Assembly (NCBI GenBank): GCA_028023455.1
Contig: JAQFVV010012394.1
Location: 19,918,353-19,982,352, forward strand
DNA length: 64,000 nt
Source: Epiperipatus broadwayi
Taxonomy: Eukaryota; Onychophora; Udeonychophora; Euonychophora; Peripatidae
Direction: 5' to 3'
Part shown: positions 24,176 through 34,610 of the stretch, piece by piece
How the letters are laid out: each line of letters opens with the position of its first letter
How positions within the stretch are numbered: position 1 is the first letter of the stretch
Position numbers and translations under genes: made by a program
Notes under the pieces: generated by a model
Seen by the model: the letters and a program-made list of their open reading frames with translations, nothing else
Told to the model about the DNA's origin: nothing
The model's database searches: none

Positions 24176-25164
24176 ATAAATAGTCCAATATAAAAATATA
24201 ACATTTAACAATCCATTTGTTCAAAAAATATGAAAAGGAAAATATTTTCTCCCACTGTTCTACCTACTATCAAAGTTCTTTAGAGTGCTAATTTACAATT
24301 CACACCTTCAAACTATTTCTTTAATAAGTGACATCTTTAAAGCTCAAAGGCCATTCTTACTTCAATCCAATGCACCATATTAATTGTCAAAGGCATTATA
24401 GCTTTATATTCAGATATTGATCAATGACTGACTGTCTCACAATATAGGACAAATTATTGGAAATTGATAGGAGTTGGGAATGTATCCTGAACTTCTCTTT
24501 TTTTCAAGCTCTCAGAATACCTTCTAATCTTAAATATTGGAGCTTGTGGGTTTCCTTGAAATCCTACTTGCAATATGTAACTGTGGCACCATTTTATTTT
24601 TTTTATTTATTGATGGTTAATTACTAGTTTATATATATCTCACATGGGGCTTTTCAATTACCTCTACTTTAATTTTATAAAAGCCTAAGTAAATTAATGT
24701 TGGGAGTTCATCTCTTAGTTAATTTGTTTACCTCTCATTATTTATATGGATAAAAAGGTTTCATAGTGCAAAGATTAGTGTATTTTCGTATCGTAACTAT
24801 AGTCTAGATTGTGAATCTGTTTTCTAGAGGTTAGGATTTTTTCTCAGGTAGCTGGCCAATAACCAATCTATCTAACCAAATCCATTTAACCATCCAACAT
24901 TGGTCAGTAAATGGATATCTAGATATCTTTAGCTAGATGGCAAAATAGTAATAGAAAATTTCTCAAATTCTCAATGGCAATAGTGAACTTCTATGGAGGC
25001 TATTGGAGAGTTTTTGGCTTGCAATAGACTATTTGTTGGAAAGACACTTAAATAATTTGTATTATTGCAAAAAAACTTATCAATAAAACAAAGTGGACAA
25101 TACTTATATATATAAAGTAATGTGGCATTTGTTTGTCTCATTTTTGAGAAAACACTAACACCTG
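24176..25164. other. Anonymous stretch
   Basis: No recognisable gene or repeat family. Confidence 0.4.
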
Positions 25165-25295
25165 TTTCAATAAAATAAAAGCATGTATATCTGAGCGCTT
25201 GATTAAGCAGAACTATTTACTTTCGGTTTCTGTGACCCCTAGGTTCACATCTCTATTTTCTGTGTGATTTTCTTAAAAAAAAAAAAGATTTGCAA
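25165..25295 (+). repeat. Possible tRNA-derived SINE with A tail
   Basis: TGAGCGCTTGATTAAGCAG resembles a tRNA D-arm region, and CTAGGTTCACATCTC about 40 bases on resembles a B box. An A12 run follows at 25275-25286. No second copy was found in the window. Confidence 0.35.
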
Positions 25296-25698
25296 TTCTC
25301 CCACACCTGCACAGCAGAAACTTGAGACAATAATAATAATTATTTACTAAGAACTAATTATTTGATTGAGAAATGCAAAATAAGTTTTTAAAAATTATGT
25401 ATCTAAGTTATTAGCTCAAAAAGCAATCTTCTTAGTTATGATATAGCATATATAATAAAGAAATAAGAGAAAAAAGTAATAACTCAATCTAAAGAATAAA
25501 ATACCTTGTAAAATAGAGAACCCAAAAAGAAAGATAACGGAAATATAAAAATGAGTTAAAGAACTCTTTATAGAAGTCTCTTGAACATTATTTAAGGGGT
25601 TTTTTTTTTATAAAGAGTATTAGAAAATATCTAAAGATTTTTTTAAATGATAATTATTTTGTACTACCAAAAAATATTTAATTGAAACAAAATAACTA

Positions 25699-25799
25699 CC
25701 ACCCATTGAGTTAAGTAATGTCAAAGAGAGAACGGTACCACTCTCTTTAAGCCCTTTTCTCTCTTTCCTGTTTTTGATATTACATAACTCAATGGGAGA
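25699..25799. repeat. Short inverted-repeat element of about 100 bp
   Basis: CCCATTGAGTTAAGTAATGTCAAA with GAGAGAACGG on the left matches in inverted form the right end, which reads AAAGAGAG, TTTTGATATTACATAACTC and AATGGG. It folds to a hairpin with a small loop around ACCACTCTCTTTAAGCCC. A small MITE is the simplest reading. Confidence 0.6.
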
Positions 25800-26366
25800 T
25801 CGTTATTTCCACTTCATTTACAGACATTTCAAAGATTATGATTATTATTACATTATCAAGTATTTGTGATTTGTAAAACATTTATAATCTCCATATTATC
25901 TAATAATGCACAGATAAATAAAGAAATAATCGAATGGCTTTATTATTTGGAATTCAAGAGTCAAAAGTGAAACTTAAACTTCAGAGTTGCCACTCCATTA
26001 TTGCACCAAATCCCATTAGTTATGATGAATGCGAGATGTTGCAAGAAATTATATTTTTTTTTGGAAGAATTGTTTAACCTTTTTCAATAACGATCAAGTT
26101 TTTCATAATGCTTATATATTGTTTATGATTATCTATTTTTTGATAGGTAATATAAAAAATCGCCTATACATGTACATTAGCATGAATCTTCTAAAGGACA
26201 AAAAAAGTTGGTCTGAATTTTTGAAGATATGGCTAATGTATATTATGGAATATTTTCATAAATAGTAAGCTTTGAAAAGCCCTAATTTATAATAATTTTT
26301 AAAAGAGTGTAGAAGGAAATTTTTTTTGGATATGTATACGATTTCCAATTTGGGCAAAACTTGTTG

Positions 26367-26568
26367 CACAAGGACACCTGCTTCGCGATCTCAAAGCAAT
26401 GGAGTGATTAACCTTTGAACTTTGCATAATTTGCATATAACTACTTCACTCAGAGCTATGAAGATGAGAGCACGTCTCTTGAAAGCGCTTGCAGAGTAAT
26501 ATAATTTTATTTTGTTTTTAAGTAAAAAGTAGCTTTGCGGTCAGGTGCAATAGTGCCTATATTATTTT
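26367..26568. mobile_element. TIR element family M, right-half copy
   Basis: It matches the 5137-5546 element from the central AAGGACACCTGCTTCGCG through the whole right arm, ending GTGCCTATATTATTTT. The left arm is absent. Differences from the full copy are few. Confidence 0.85.
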
Positions 26569-27300
26569 CCAATATCTTACAGAATGCCATGTATAAATTG
26601 GGATTGCCTACAAATAAAATATATTTTTCAAAGTAAAAATTTTCCAGGCAGTAAATACATTTTATGTCTTAGTATGCCCAATGTAGTTTGAAATAGTATA
26701 TCATCTTATTAAAAAATGGCTGGAGTTTTAAATATCTTTCTGGGCATTTTTTTAAGAATGGAAGCATGAGAAAATCAATATCATTTGTCTTTATCAAATG
26801 TCTTTACTTATAAGTTTCAAGAATGTATAGTGGAATATAAGTTTTAAGTATGTCTTCAAATGAAATACATATGGAATAAGAAAAGTTGAAATAATAATAC
26901 CATGTGTCTATTCATTTTTTTAAAAAATATTAATCTTTATCTGAATTTAAAGTATATCTCTGGACTAAAAATGATGTCATAATGTCCATTTAATAAATAA
27001 TTAGTAATAATCATTAATTATATCTATCTAAAGAAGATGGCATCAAAGATAAGAATGTAGAAAGTTTGACTCTTGAAGATTAAATTGTAATAAATTTTAT
27101 AAAGATGCTGATGCTACAGACTTAAGCACAGTACTATCACAGATAATTGAATTATGAAAAGAAGTAATTAATTAACTGGATTAATAATACCACCTGTTCA
27201 TAATTAATTTGGGATGGTGGGAAGATATATGAATCTTTAATTAGGTTTATATTTGGGCTAGGAATTATATGATAATCTCTAACCTGTTATTATTCTTATC
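26569..27300. other. Anonymous AT-rich stretch
   Basis: Nothing recognisable. Confidence 0.4.
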
Positions 27301-28250
27301 TTCTCTTTTTCTCTTTCTTTGCATTTTTCTTTATATATTCATATATATCAAACTCTTCTATATACTTTCCTCATATACACTTCAATGCAATTTTTTTTTA
27401 TATATAATTCCTTCTTTATTTTTTTTACAGTTTCAACTATCCTGCAGTCTTCATCAGAGCTACAACATTTAAACATATCATTAATTACATCTAATTTTAA
27501 CTAATTTTACCTTTACATCTTTTAATTTGTACTTATTATTTATTTCTTATTGTTTTTTTTTATTTTTATGATATTCTATTTTATTTTTACTTCTAATTTA
27601 TCTATCATTCTACTTTCATTCTTTTATATCACTGTATATTTCTATTTAATTTTATTATTTCTATTACCTTAATTTCTTTTATTTTTCTATTATTTCTTTA
27701 TAATTCTTCTATATCCTTATTTTATCCCTATATACATATTTTATTCTTTTATTAATAATTTCTATTTTATTTTATTTTTATTCCTATCTCTTTTTATAAT
27801 AAAACAGAAATTATTAATAAAAGAATAAAAATAAGAGTATAGAAGAATTATAAAGAAATAATAGAAAAAGTAATAAAAGAGATTGAGGTAATAGAAATAA
27901 AAATTGAAATAGAAATGTATAGTGATATAAAAGAATAAAAGTAGAATGATAGGTAAATTAGAGGTAAAAATAAAATAGAATGAATAAAAAAAAAGTATAA
28001 ATTTAAAAATGTAAAGATAAAATTAGCTAAAATTAGATGTAATTAGGAATAATAATGTAATAATTTAAAAATATGTATATAGATATGTATATAAAATGAT
28101 GGTTGCATGATTATATGTTTAAATGTAACTCTGATGAAGACTGCAGGACAATCAAAACTATAAGAAAAATAAAGGAGGAATTATATATATATATAAAATT
28201 GCATTGAAGTGTACATGATGAGAGTATATAAAAAGTTTGATATATAATAT
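27301..28250. repeat. Giant hairpin, fold-back family H, copy 1
   Basis: Left arm about 27342-27763 and right arm about 27806-28247 are over 400 bp of imperfect inverted repeat, with a loop of about 40 bp. Landmarks are CTTCAATGCAA near the outer ends, the CTGATGAAGACTGCAGGA block in both arms (minus strand at about 27436-27453, plus strand at 28131-28148), and long (A/T)-only stretches inside, such as AATAAAAGAATAAAA. Bases 27301-27341, outside the left arm, are also shared with the copy at 38385-38700 (TTTCTTTGCATTT). No ORF of substance was found. Confidence 0.85.
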
Positions 28251-28461
28251 CTAGGCTAATAAGTGATTAGTAATAATTATTAATGCATTTATTTAATAAT
28301 CATTAATACGTTACTAAAGCTATATTTATAAAGGAAGTTTGAGCAAATTATATTAATTTTTATTTGTATACTGATATAAACCTATACCCAGTTCAGTCAT
28401 AAAAAGTGATGATTAACATCAAATAGTGTAAATATATAACAGTAATATAGGCTAAATTTGT

Positions 28462-28506
28462 AACAACAACAACAACAACAACAATAATAATAATAATAAT
28501 AATAAT
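28462..28506. repeat. (AAC)n(AAT)n microsatellite at LINE 5' junction
   Basis: About six AAC units run directly into about eight AAT units, and the Tx1-like LINE begins immediately after. The LINE's 3' end again runs into AAT units. Confidence 0.95.
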
Positions 28507-28531
28507 AGAGGTCACCAGAGGTCACCTCTAG
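28507..28531 (+). repeat. 10-bp direct repeat and small palindrome at LINE 5' end
   Basis: AGAGGTCACC occurs at 28507-28516 and again at 28517-28526. The second copy continues as AGAGGTCACCTCT, a palindrome with 6-bp arms around one central base. The paired repeats sit exactly at the boundary with the microsatellite, so they probably mark the 5' terminus of the element. Confidence 0.85.
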
Positions 28532-28700
28532 CTTACCACTCGTTCAGATCGTGCTCCTCAATTTATTGGAATATCATAAAATATACAGATTACAGGTAAG
28601 AGTTTTATATCTCTAATAACTATAAAATAGAAAACTAATAGATTAATTTAAAAAAAAAAAAGAAGAGAAATACAAAAAGGCAATTCAGATTGATTGCATA

Positions 28701-30188
28701 ATGGACTTAGATGTCCAACATCCAGCCATGATGTCCGCCAGCTCAGACACGTTTAAAAGTTCTTATGCACAAGTTGCAAAATCACCATCAACGGTTATAA
28801 AAAAAAGTGAAAATAATCCGCGATTGTTTTTCTCAAGGAAAACACAGCTAGCGCCTAGATTTCACTGTTCTACAGCAGGAGATCTGATGAAACTAGATCT
28901 TACCCCCAAAACTACTGAAACCTATGTTAATGTAATAAAAGAGCCTTGGTCTAATGATAGCCTTAAAAAGACCTCTGAAGTTTTTAATCAAACCATCCCT
29001 AGGGATCTCTTCAATTCGTTTAAACGTTTTTTCACTGAACGCTCCATTGTCATAGCAATTACAGATAGAAACTGTTCATTTTATAGATTCCCTAAGGAGC
29101 TTCTATTCGAAGACATAAATAATAAAAAACTATGGAATTTGATAGTTCGTGTGGGAGATCATCCGAATCTGCGTTATTTGGCTATTGAATTTGTAAACGA
29201 AGAAAGCAAAGAATTGTTCCGACAAGAAATGAAAACTCTGGGGCAATACACATTAGTTGTAGTCAATCCCAACAGAGAAAACTTTATTACTGGCTTAATT
29301 AAAAAAACTTACCTAGGTTACTCAGAAACAGATTTCATTAAACTTATGAAACCGTTCGGGAAGGTGATAGATTTTCAGCCTTTACAGATTAAAAATACAC
29401 CCATCCCAATATTTAGTAACAATTATAGATTTAAAGTAAAATTGGGAGAGAACATTAATCCTGAAAATATTCCAACACAAGTTGCAGATGAAGAAGTGAC
29501 ATTATTTCTTGTTATAAACGGCCTAAAACCGCAATGCTTTTATTGTAAAGAACGCGGTCATCTTATTAGCAACTGTCCGGCTTTATATTGTAATAATTGT
29601 AATATGAGCACATCCCCCTTACATCAATGCCCAAAAGAATATTTCCATAGTAATCAAGAAGTGACTGCAGATGAAGATGTGCCTTTGACAGACCATAATA
29701 TTGAGGGAAAAAACGATATTGACATTAGCAATAGTGGAAAGGTGATTCTACATACTACAGGGCTCAATAGCATTGAAGTTTCCTTCTCTCCTAATCCGGA
29801 AATCTCACCCCCTCTTAATAAAACATCCCTCAAAATTACTGAATCGCTCGCAGTGTTGCTGTCCCAACCAGTTCTAGAAACTTCACAAATCACTAGAAAA
29901 CCGGGTCGGCCGATTAAAAAAAAATCTAATAATAATCCGAAGAAACTCAAAGCTCTAGAATGTGAAAGTAGTGATAATGATTCCCCTCCTCCAGTCTCTA
30001 GAAAAAAAGCTAACATCACACAAAGTTACAATGCCTCTCTAATTGCCACATACTCATCAGAAAATAGTCCAATGGAAGAGGAAACTGATAGTATTACAAA
30101 CATAAATAAAGTTTCACTTGAAAACCCCTTCACAGACAGGAAAACGAGATCCAATGATATTTCTCTCAAATCTACAGACAATAATTGA
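28701..30188 (+). CDS. LINE ORF1 protein with zinc-knuckle clusters
   Basis: This is a 495-residue nucleic-acid-binding protein, expected to coat the element RNA and help form the RNP with ORF2. It contains a CCHC knuckle of the form C-x2-C-x4-H-x4-C at residues 279-292 (C279, C282, H287, C292). A second Cys/His cluster (C297, C300, H308, C310) follows directly. Residues about 100-270 form the conserved-looking body, possibly an RRM-like fold, but this is inference. The C-terminal third is low in order and rich in S, N, K and P, with a basic stretch GRPIKKKS near residue 405. The ATG at 28701 is the first in frame after the 5' UTR. The ORF is uninterrupted. ORF2 is in another frame 82 bases downstream, so its translation would need reinitiation or an internal entry. 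Confidence 0.88.
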   Translation: MDLDVQHPAMMSASSDTFKSSYAQVAKSPSTVIKKSENNPRLFFSRKTQLAPRFHCSTAGDLMKLDLTPKTTETYVNVIKEPWSNDSLKKTSEVFNQTIPRDLFNSFKRFFTERSIVIAITDRNCSFYRFPKELLFEDINNKKLWNLIVRVGDHPNLRYLAIEFVNEESKELFRQEMKTLGQYTLVVVNPNRENFITGLIKKTYLGYSETDFIKLMKPFGKVIDFQPLQIKNTPIPIFSNNYRFKVKLGENINPENIPTQVADEEVTLFLVINGLKPQCFYCKERGHLISNCPALYCNNCNMSTSPLHQCPKEYFHSNQEVTADEDVPLTDHNIEGKNDIDISNSGKVILHTTGLNSIEVSFSPNPEISPPLNKTSLKITESLAVLLSQPVLETSQITRKPGRPIKKKSNNNPKKLKALECESSDNDSPPPVSRKKANITQSYNASLIATYSSENSPMEEETDSITNINKVSLENPFTDRKTRSNDISLKSTDNN

Positions 30189-30270
30189 ACAATGCATAAA
30201 ATACACACTCCTTTATTAAAAAATTTAATTTTAAAAAACTTTCCTATTCTAGGCTTAGATTCTGATATAT

Positions 30271-33200
30271 ATGTGCACACACATACAAATAATGGATATT
30301 AAAATAGGAGTTTTTAATGTTAGAGGGTTAAACTCCCCACAAAAAATTGACCTCCTCGCTAAATGGTATGACATTGTTAAACCACAGATCATGGGCATTA
30401 TTGAAACAAAAATCTACAGTGGCTCACTAATCAACCCTACAGATAAGCTAAATTCCAAGGGCTATACAGCCTTCTCAAACACATCTGACACTCCATCAGT
30501 GGGTACAGGCATTATCATTGATAAAGCCTGCCCATTTAGTTCTTTCAAAATTCTACATATTGATGCACACTTGCTAATAATTACATTTACTCATAAAGCC
30601 ATCACCTTAAACATAGCAATTGTTTATATCCCCCCAGGTCCCACTATTATAAACAGAATTATACAAACACTTAACTCCAGGTTCACAAATGCTATGTATC
30701 CGACGATTATTTTGGGAGATTTCAACATGACATATCAGACCTTCACTGGCAAATGGTTACATCAGCTGTCTTTTCCGATGATGAGTGGAAGAGGCTTTCT
30801 GCCAGAGAAGGCCGTGTCATTTAACAATGGTAGACATTCATCACTTATAGATCTGGTTTTCTATTCACCATCATTACATAACATGATATGCATTCAATTG
30901 AAGAATTCCCCCCTCTCTGATCATGCAGCTGTTTTAGTGTCACTGGAAATTAATTTTGATAATAGAACAACAATTAATACAGGAAGAACCATCAGAGTTC
31001 TACTACCATCACGCACACCAGAATATCTTTTTTCAGAAGTATACATATATCTTCACAAGTTGAAGAATATTACAATGGATCCAGTCCAAGCATGGTGTGC
31101 TTTTACTAATCTGCTTTCATTTAACATTGATCATCTTACCAGGACAACAACACCCCCAACAAAACTACTAAAGCTTATGGATGATACCTATAAAAAAATT
31201 ATTGGCACTTCCCAATCAAATCTCGATCATCCCTGTCTGATAGCTTTAAAGAAAACATATCAAGAGTTAACAAACCAGCTTAAAGAATATATCTCCATTA
31301 AAAAGAAAAGGTTATATTTAAATAAGCCACACATGTATACCAGAAACTTCATTAGATGGGCGCTAGGCCACCCCTCCCAGGTGCGAGTCCCAACAGCTAT
31401 TAAAGTTCAAACTGAAATTGTCTATGGAGATTTTATGTTGGAGCGGCTTTACATATTGTATAGAGAAAAATTCCAGAGGGTCTCCTCACCAAGTCTAATG
31501 GCCTTTTCACAAGATAGATCAGAAAATGAATTTAATATTTCTTTAAAAGATTTCATTCAAAAAATAGAAGCGATGCCAGATTCATGTCATCCTGGCATAG
31601 ATGGAATTCCCAAGTTTGTATACAAACATATTGATAAAATCGCAGCACAATATATGCTTAACCTAGTCTCCTACCTCACTAAAGACATCTATAAAATACA
31701 GGGCTTAAATCAAATTATGCTTGTGCCATTCATGAAAAAGAAACAATTAATCTCAAACACCACTAACCTACGTCCAATTTCAATGTGCTCCCTTGGCATA
31801 AAGATAATAGAATCAGTGATAAAAGATAAAATAGAGCCATTCATTTTGCCAAACCTATCAAAAATGCAATTTGCCAAAAAAGAATCCTCAACAGGGCAGG
31901 CAGCCTTTCTATTCAAGTCAACTATAGAAACTGTTAGAGATAATAAAAAATACAGTCCAATTGTTATTCAACTAGATATTGAAGCCGCTTTTGACATGAT
32001 TTCCATCAGTACTCTTCTTAAAACTCTGCAAAAATACTCAGTCCCCAATGCCTATCTAAACTTGCTTGCTAACTTACTTTTAAACTGTGAGATTTATGTT
32101 TCCCTAAATGGGAAAACTTCACCGCCAATAGTGCCGCATCAGTCCATTCCTCAGGGCTCACCTCTCAGTGCCTTATTGTTCACTGCCTATATCAACCCTC
32201 TTATAAAAATAATAGAAAATGAATTTTCAGGAGTCTACATGCCTACCATCAATGACAACATCTCATGCATCACATATATGGATGATATAGCAGTATTTCT
32301 ATCATCCCAAAAGCAAATTCCCAAACTTCTTAAGATACTTAACAATTTTACAAAAGAATATAAGCTAACATTTAATATGGAGAAATTGTGTGCATGGCAG
32401 ATCTTCACTGGTAATAGCATTACTAAAGTTTTCAAAGGAAGACCAAGTGCATTTCTTGGGTTCAACTTTTATTTATGTCATTCACCTATGAGATCGCTTA
32501 TACAGAAAAATTTAATAGAGAAAGTGGAAAAGACTGTCAATTCACTCTCCAAAGCCTACCTCTCTCTATATACAAAAATGGCTTTGCTTAACATGCTAGT
32601 GATTACAAAAATCTCTTATTTTACTCCAACAATCATTTATACCAAGGCATTTACAAATAAGATAGACTCCTTATGCAGGAAATTATTCTGGGGAAAAAAG
32701 ATTATCTCAATATCAGTAAAACGTCTAAGAAAACCCCTTTCACAAAATGGCCTTGGCCTTCACTCAATACATGTCTTCAGGATACAAAAAACATTGAACA
32801 TAATATCTACATGTGCACAAAAATTCCCATATTTAGAAATTTCTGCCAAGATTACCCCTACAGATAGACCACCTCCTCTCCAGGGATATCTGAACACACT
32901 ACTTACACCATTATTAACAATCCACACTCTTAACTTTAAACCACCACAAGCCAAATATAAATATTGGGAAGTTTATCAACTTCTACATCCAAGTCAAGAT
33001 GATGTACAAACTCCACTTCATATTAATAATAAACAATTATGTCGCAAATTCAAACTATGGTCACTTGAACCAAAATATTTTGACTTTCTCCTAAAGATAA
33101 ATCTGGACTCGCTACCTACGCAACACTTTTTGAAATATCAAAGAAACTATAAAGATATAGATGATATATGTAATCTTTGCCATAGGGACTCGGAGACACA

Positions 33201-33513
33201 AAACCACCTTTTTTTCTCATGCCCAAGTCTAGAAAACATTCGTGAAATTATTAGCACTTCACTCAAGGATAAAAAAATCAATATGAAAACCCTTTTTGAC
33301 TCTTTTAAAAGGGGTATCTTTGCTGAAATAAGAATCTGCACATTTTTACTCTATGCCTTATGGTGTACAAGGTATAATTTCATTTACAATTATAACCCCA
33401 GAAGACATCCAAACACGTTCAGAAATAAGCTGCAAACCATACGTGAAAGAGACATGAAGATTACAGATCAATCTAAGTACATTGATACCTGGAATATACA
33501 AGAACTTATATAA
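30271..33513 (+). CDS. LINE ORF2: APE endonuclease, reverse transcriptase, CCHC
   Basis: This 1080-residue enzyme is expected to nick chromosomal DNA and prime cDNA synthesis there. The endonuclease covers about residues 8-225: FNVRGLNSP, IIETKI (catalytic E), GTGIIID, YIPPGPT, GDFN at 149-152, and SDH at 216-218. The RT has PGIDGIPK near residue 440, LRPISM, LDIEAAFD at 568-575, IPQGSPLSALLF, and the catalytic YMDD at 669-672. Next comes a FLGFNFYL block and a long thumb/connection region with KLFWGKK. A C-terminal CCHC cluster C-x2-C-x8-H-x4-C lies at residues 967-984. Either the ATG at 30271 or the in-frame ATG at 30292 could be the start; the conserved domain begins right after the second. 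It is uninterrupted. A decayed relative of this protein lies at 55010-55612. Confidence 0.92.
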   Translation: MCTHIQIMDIKIGVFNVRGLNSPQKIDLLAKWYDIVKPQIMGIIETKIYSGSLINPTDKLNSKGYTAFSNTSDTPSVGTGIIIDKACPFSSFKILHIDAHLLIITFTHKAITLNIAIVYIPPGPTIINRIIQTLNSRFTNAMYPTIILGDFNMTYQTFTGKWLHQLSFPMMSGRGFLPEKAVSFNNGRHSSLIDLVFYSPSLHNMICIQLKNSPLSDHAAVLVSLEINFDNRTTINTGRTIRVLLPSRTPEYLFSEVYIYLHKLKNITMDPVQAWCAFTNLLSFNIDHLTRTTTPPTKLLKLMDDTYKKIIGTSQSNLDHPCLIALKKTYQELTNQLKEYISIKKKRLYLNKPHMYTRNFIRWALGHPSQVRVPTAIKVQTEIVYGDFMLERLYILYREKFQRVSSPSLMAFSQDRSENEFNISLKDFIQKIEAMPDSCHPGIDGIPKFVYKHIDKIAAQYMLNLVSYLTKDIYKIQGLNQIMLVPFMKKKQLISNTTNLRPISMCSLGIKIIESVIKDKIEPFILPNLSKMQFAKKESSTGQAAFLFKSTIETVRDNKKYSPIVIQLDIEAAFDMISISTLLKTLQKYSVPNAYLNLLANLLLNCEIYVSLNGKTSPPIVPHQSIPQGSPLSALLFTAYINPLIKIIENEFSGVYMPTINDNISCITYMDDIAVFLSSQKQIPKLLKILNNFTKEYKLTFNMEKLCAWQIFTGNSITKVFKGRPSAFLGFNFYLCHSPMRSLIQKNLIEKVEKTVNSLSKAYLSLYTKMALLNMLVITKISYFTPTIIYTKAFTNKIDSLCRKLFWGKKIISISVKRLRKPLSQNGLGLHSIHVFRIQKTLNIISTCAQKFPYLEISAKITPTDRPPPLQGYLNTLLTPLLTIHTLNFKPPQAKYKYWEVYQLLHPSQDDVQTPLHINNKQLCRKFKLWSLEPKYFDFLLKINLDSLPTQHFLKYQRNYKDIDDICNLCHRDSETQNHLFFSCPSLENIREIISTSLKDKKINMKTLFDSFKRGIFAEIRICTFLLYALWCTRYNFIYNYNPRRHPNTFRNKLQTIRERDMKITDQSKYIDTWNIQELI

Positions 33514-33797
33514 AAGCACTAAAAAAAAAAAACTATATCTAACATGGATCCTTGTGCCAGTTCTGAAGTCAACTGACACAAATTAGACACATTCCTGCTT
33601 TAATTTAATTGAAGTATATCTAATTGCATATAATCGTATAATTGAGTGATCATCATTGACTTTGTTGAACTGTTTTTCTCTTAAATACTTCTAGTTTGAT
33701 AACACATACAATCATTGTACATATGTAGATTTGTGAAACCAATTTATATATAAGAACTATGTTGTCAAATGTAACTTGTATAACGTTTTAGAATACT

Positions 33798-33803
33798 AAT
33801 AAA
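33798..33803 (+). promoter_or_regulatory. AATAAA polyadenylation signal of the LINE
   Basis: The canonical hexamer lies about 290 bases after ORF2 and about 12 bases before the AAT tail. Confidence 0.6.
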
Positions 33804-33815
33804 GTTTATCCTTTG

Positions 33816-33845
33816 AATAATAATAATGATGATGATGATGATGAT
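33816..33845. repeat. (AAT)4(GAT)6 microsatellite at LINE 3' junction
   Basis: Four AAT units (33816-33827) followed by six GAT units (33828-33845). The AAT part matches the microsatellite on the 5' side. The GAT part may be older target sequence. Confidence 0.9.
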
Positions 33846-33960
33846 GAGTTCATATGAAGTTTGATGACTAGAAGTGAAAGAGTTGATCCATGATTCTACC
33901 ATGGATTTTGAATTTATGGAAGACATTTGTGCAAACAGAAACTTCTTCGGATATCCTTGA
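33846..33960 (-). repeat. Family S SINE-like copy, minus strand
   Basis: The minus-strand reading ends with CATCAAACTTCATATGAACTC, the shared tail of family S. It is preceded by GGATCAACTCTTTCACTTCT, which aligns with the region upstream of the tail at 4600. It abuts the GAT microsatellite. Confidence 0.5.
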
Positions 33961-34515
33961 AAATAAATATTGGAATACCCAAATATTATGATGTGTGCAT
34001 GTATTTTTGATCAAGAGTGAAAAAAATCAATTGATTCTCAGAAGCTAGGGAATATATATATATGCATAATGTTATATAATAATCTATAAAGAGTTAATGA
34101 TTTAACTTTTTTTTGGTTTAACTACATTATGCAAATCGAATTGAAATTTTATGTTAATTTGGACGGTTTTATAACATAATATCAATAACTTATCAGAATT
34201 TATATTTACCATAGAAAAAAATATTTTTATGGAAATTATAATTTTCATATATAGGTAGGTATATATAAATTTAAAATTAAATGTTCACTCGATAAATGTA
34301 CATCCAAGGGAGCGTAAAAACACATTAAGAAATATTCCAGTTAATATACATTATAAAAAACCCATATCACTTTTTTTTAATAGGAAATTTCATAATAGAA
34401 ATCAAGGCTGTCATTTACATAAAATGGCTATCAATTACTTTTGATGTTATTCAATATCTTTTCTATGATTGCTTATGAGAAGTTACTTTTTATACGTCAC
34501 CCTTACTATAATACT
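33961..34515. other. Anonymous AT-rich stretch
   Basis: Nothing recognisable. Confidence 0.4.
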
Positions 34516-34610
34516 ATCTTAAGAGTTCAGCCAGGATGAGTGTGTCTGACTCAAGAGATAAAAGTTTCTGAATCAGTTCCCAAATAAAAAAGATTAAAAA
34601 AAAACAACAA
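34516..34610 (+). repeat. Possible tRNA-derived SINE head with A tail
   Basis: AGGATGAGTGTGTCTGAC and CTGAATCAGTTCC have A-box and B-box character, and A-rich sequence follows (34586-34608). No second copy was seen. Confidence 0.3.

Larger units (their letters stand above)
28507..33827 (+). mobile_element. Tx1/L1-type LINE, apparently full length
   Basis: This is a two-ORF non-LTR retrotransposon of about 5.3 kb: 5' UTR of about 190 bp, ORF1 (28701-30188), an 82-base spacer, ORF2 (30271-33513), and a 3' UTR of about 310 bp ending with AATAAA at 33798-33803 and AAT units. Both ORFs are uninterrupted, so it may be young or active. The 5' edge lies against an AAT microsatellite and the 3' edge is AATAATAATAAT followed by (GAT)6. 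Two ORFs, an APE endonuclease, an ORF1 with zinc knuckles, and an ORF2 C-terminal CCHC fit the L1/Tx1 group. The exact clade needs a tree. Confidence 0.9.

Noticed and set aside
28131-28170. Active hammerhead ribozyme
   Set aside because: CTGATGA is present, but the GAAA core is AAAA in this arm and no stem III / cleavage-site pairing was found.
29654-30280. Minus-strand ORFs across LINE ORF1 and the spacer (121 and 84 codons)
   Set aside because: Shadows of ORF1 with no recognisable domain.
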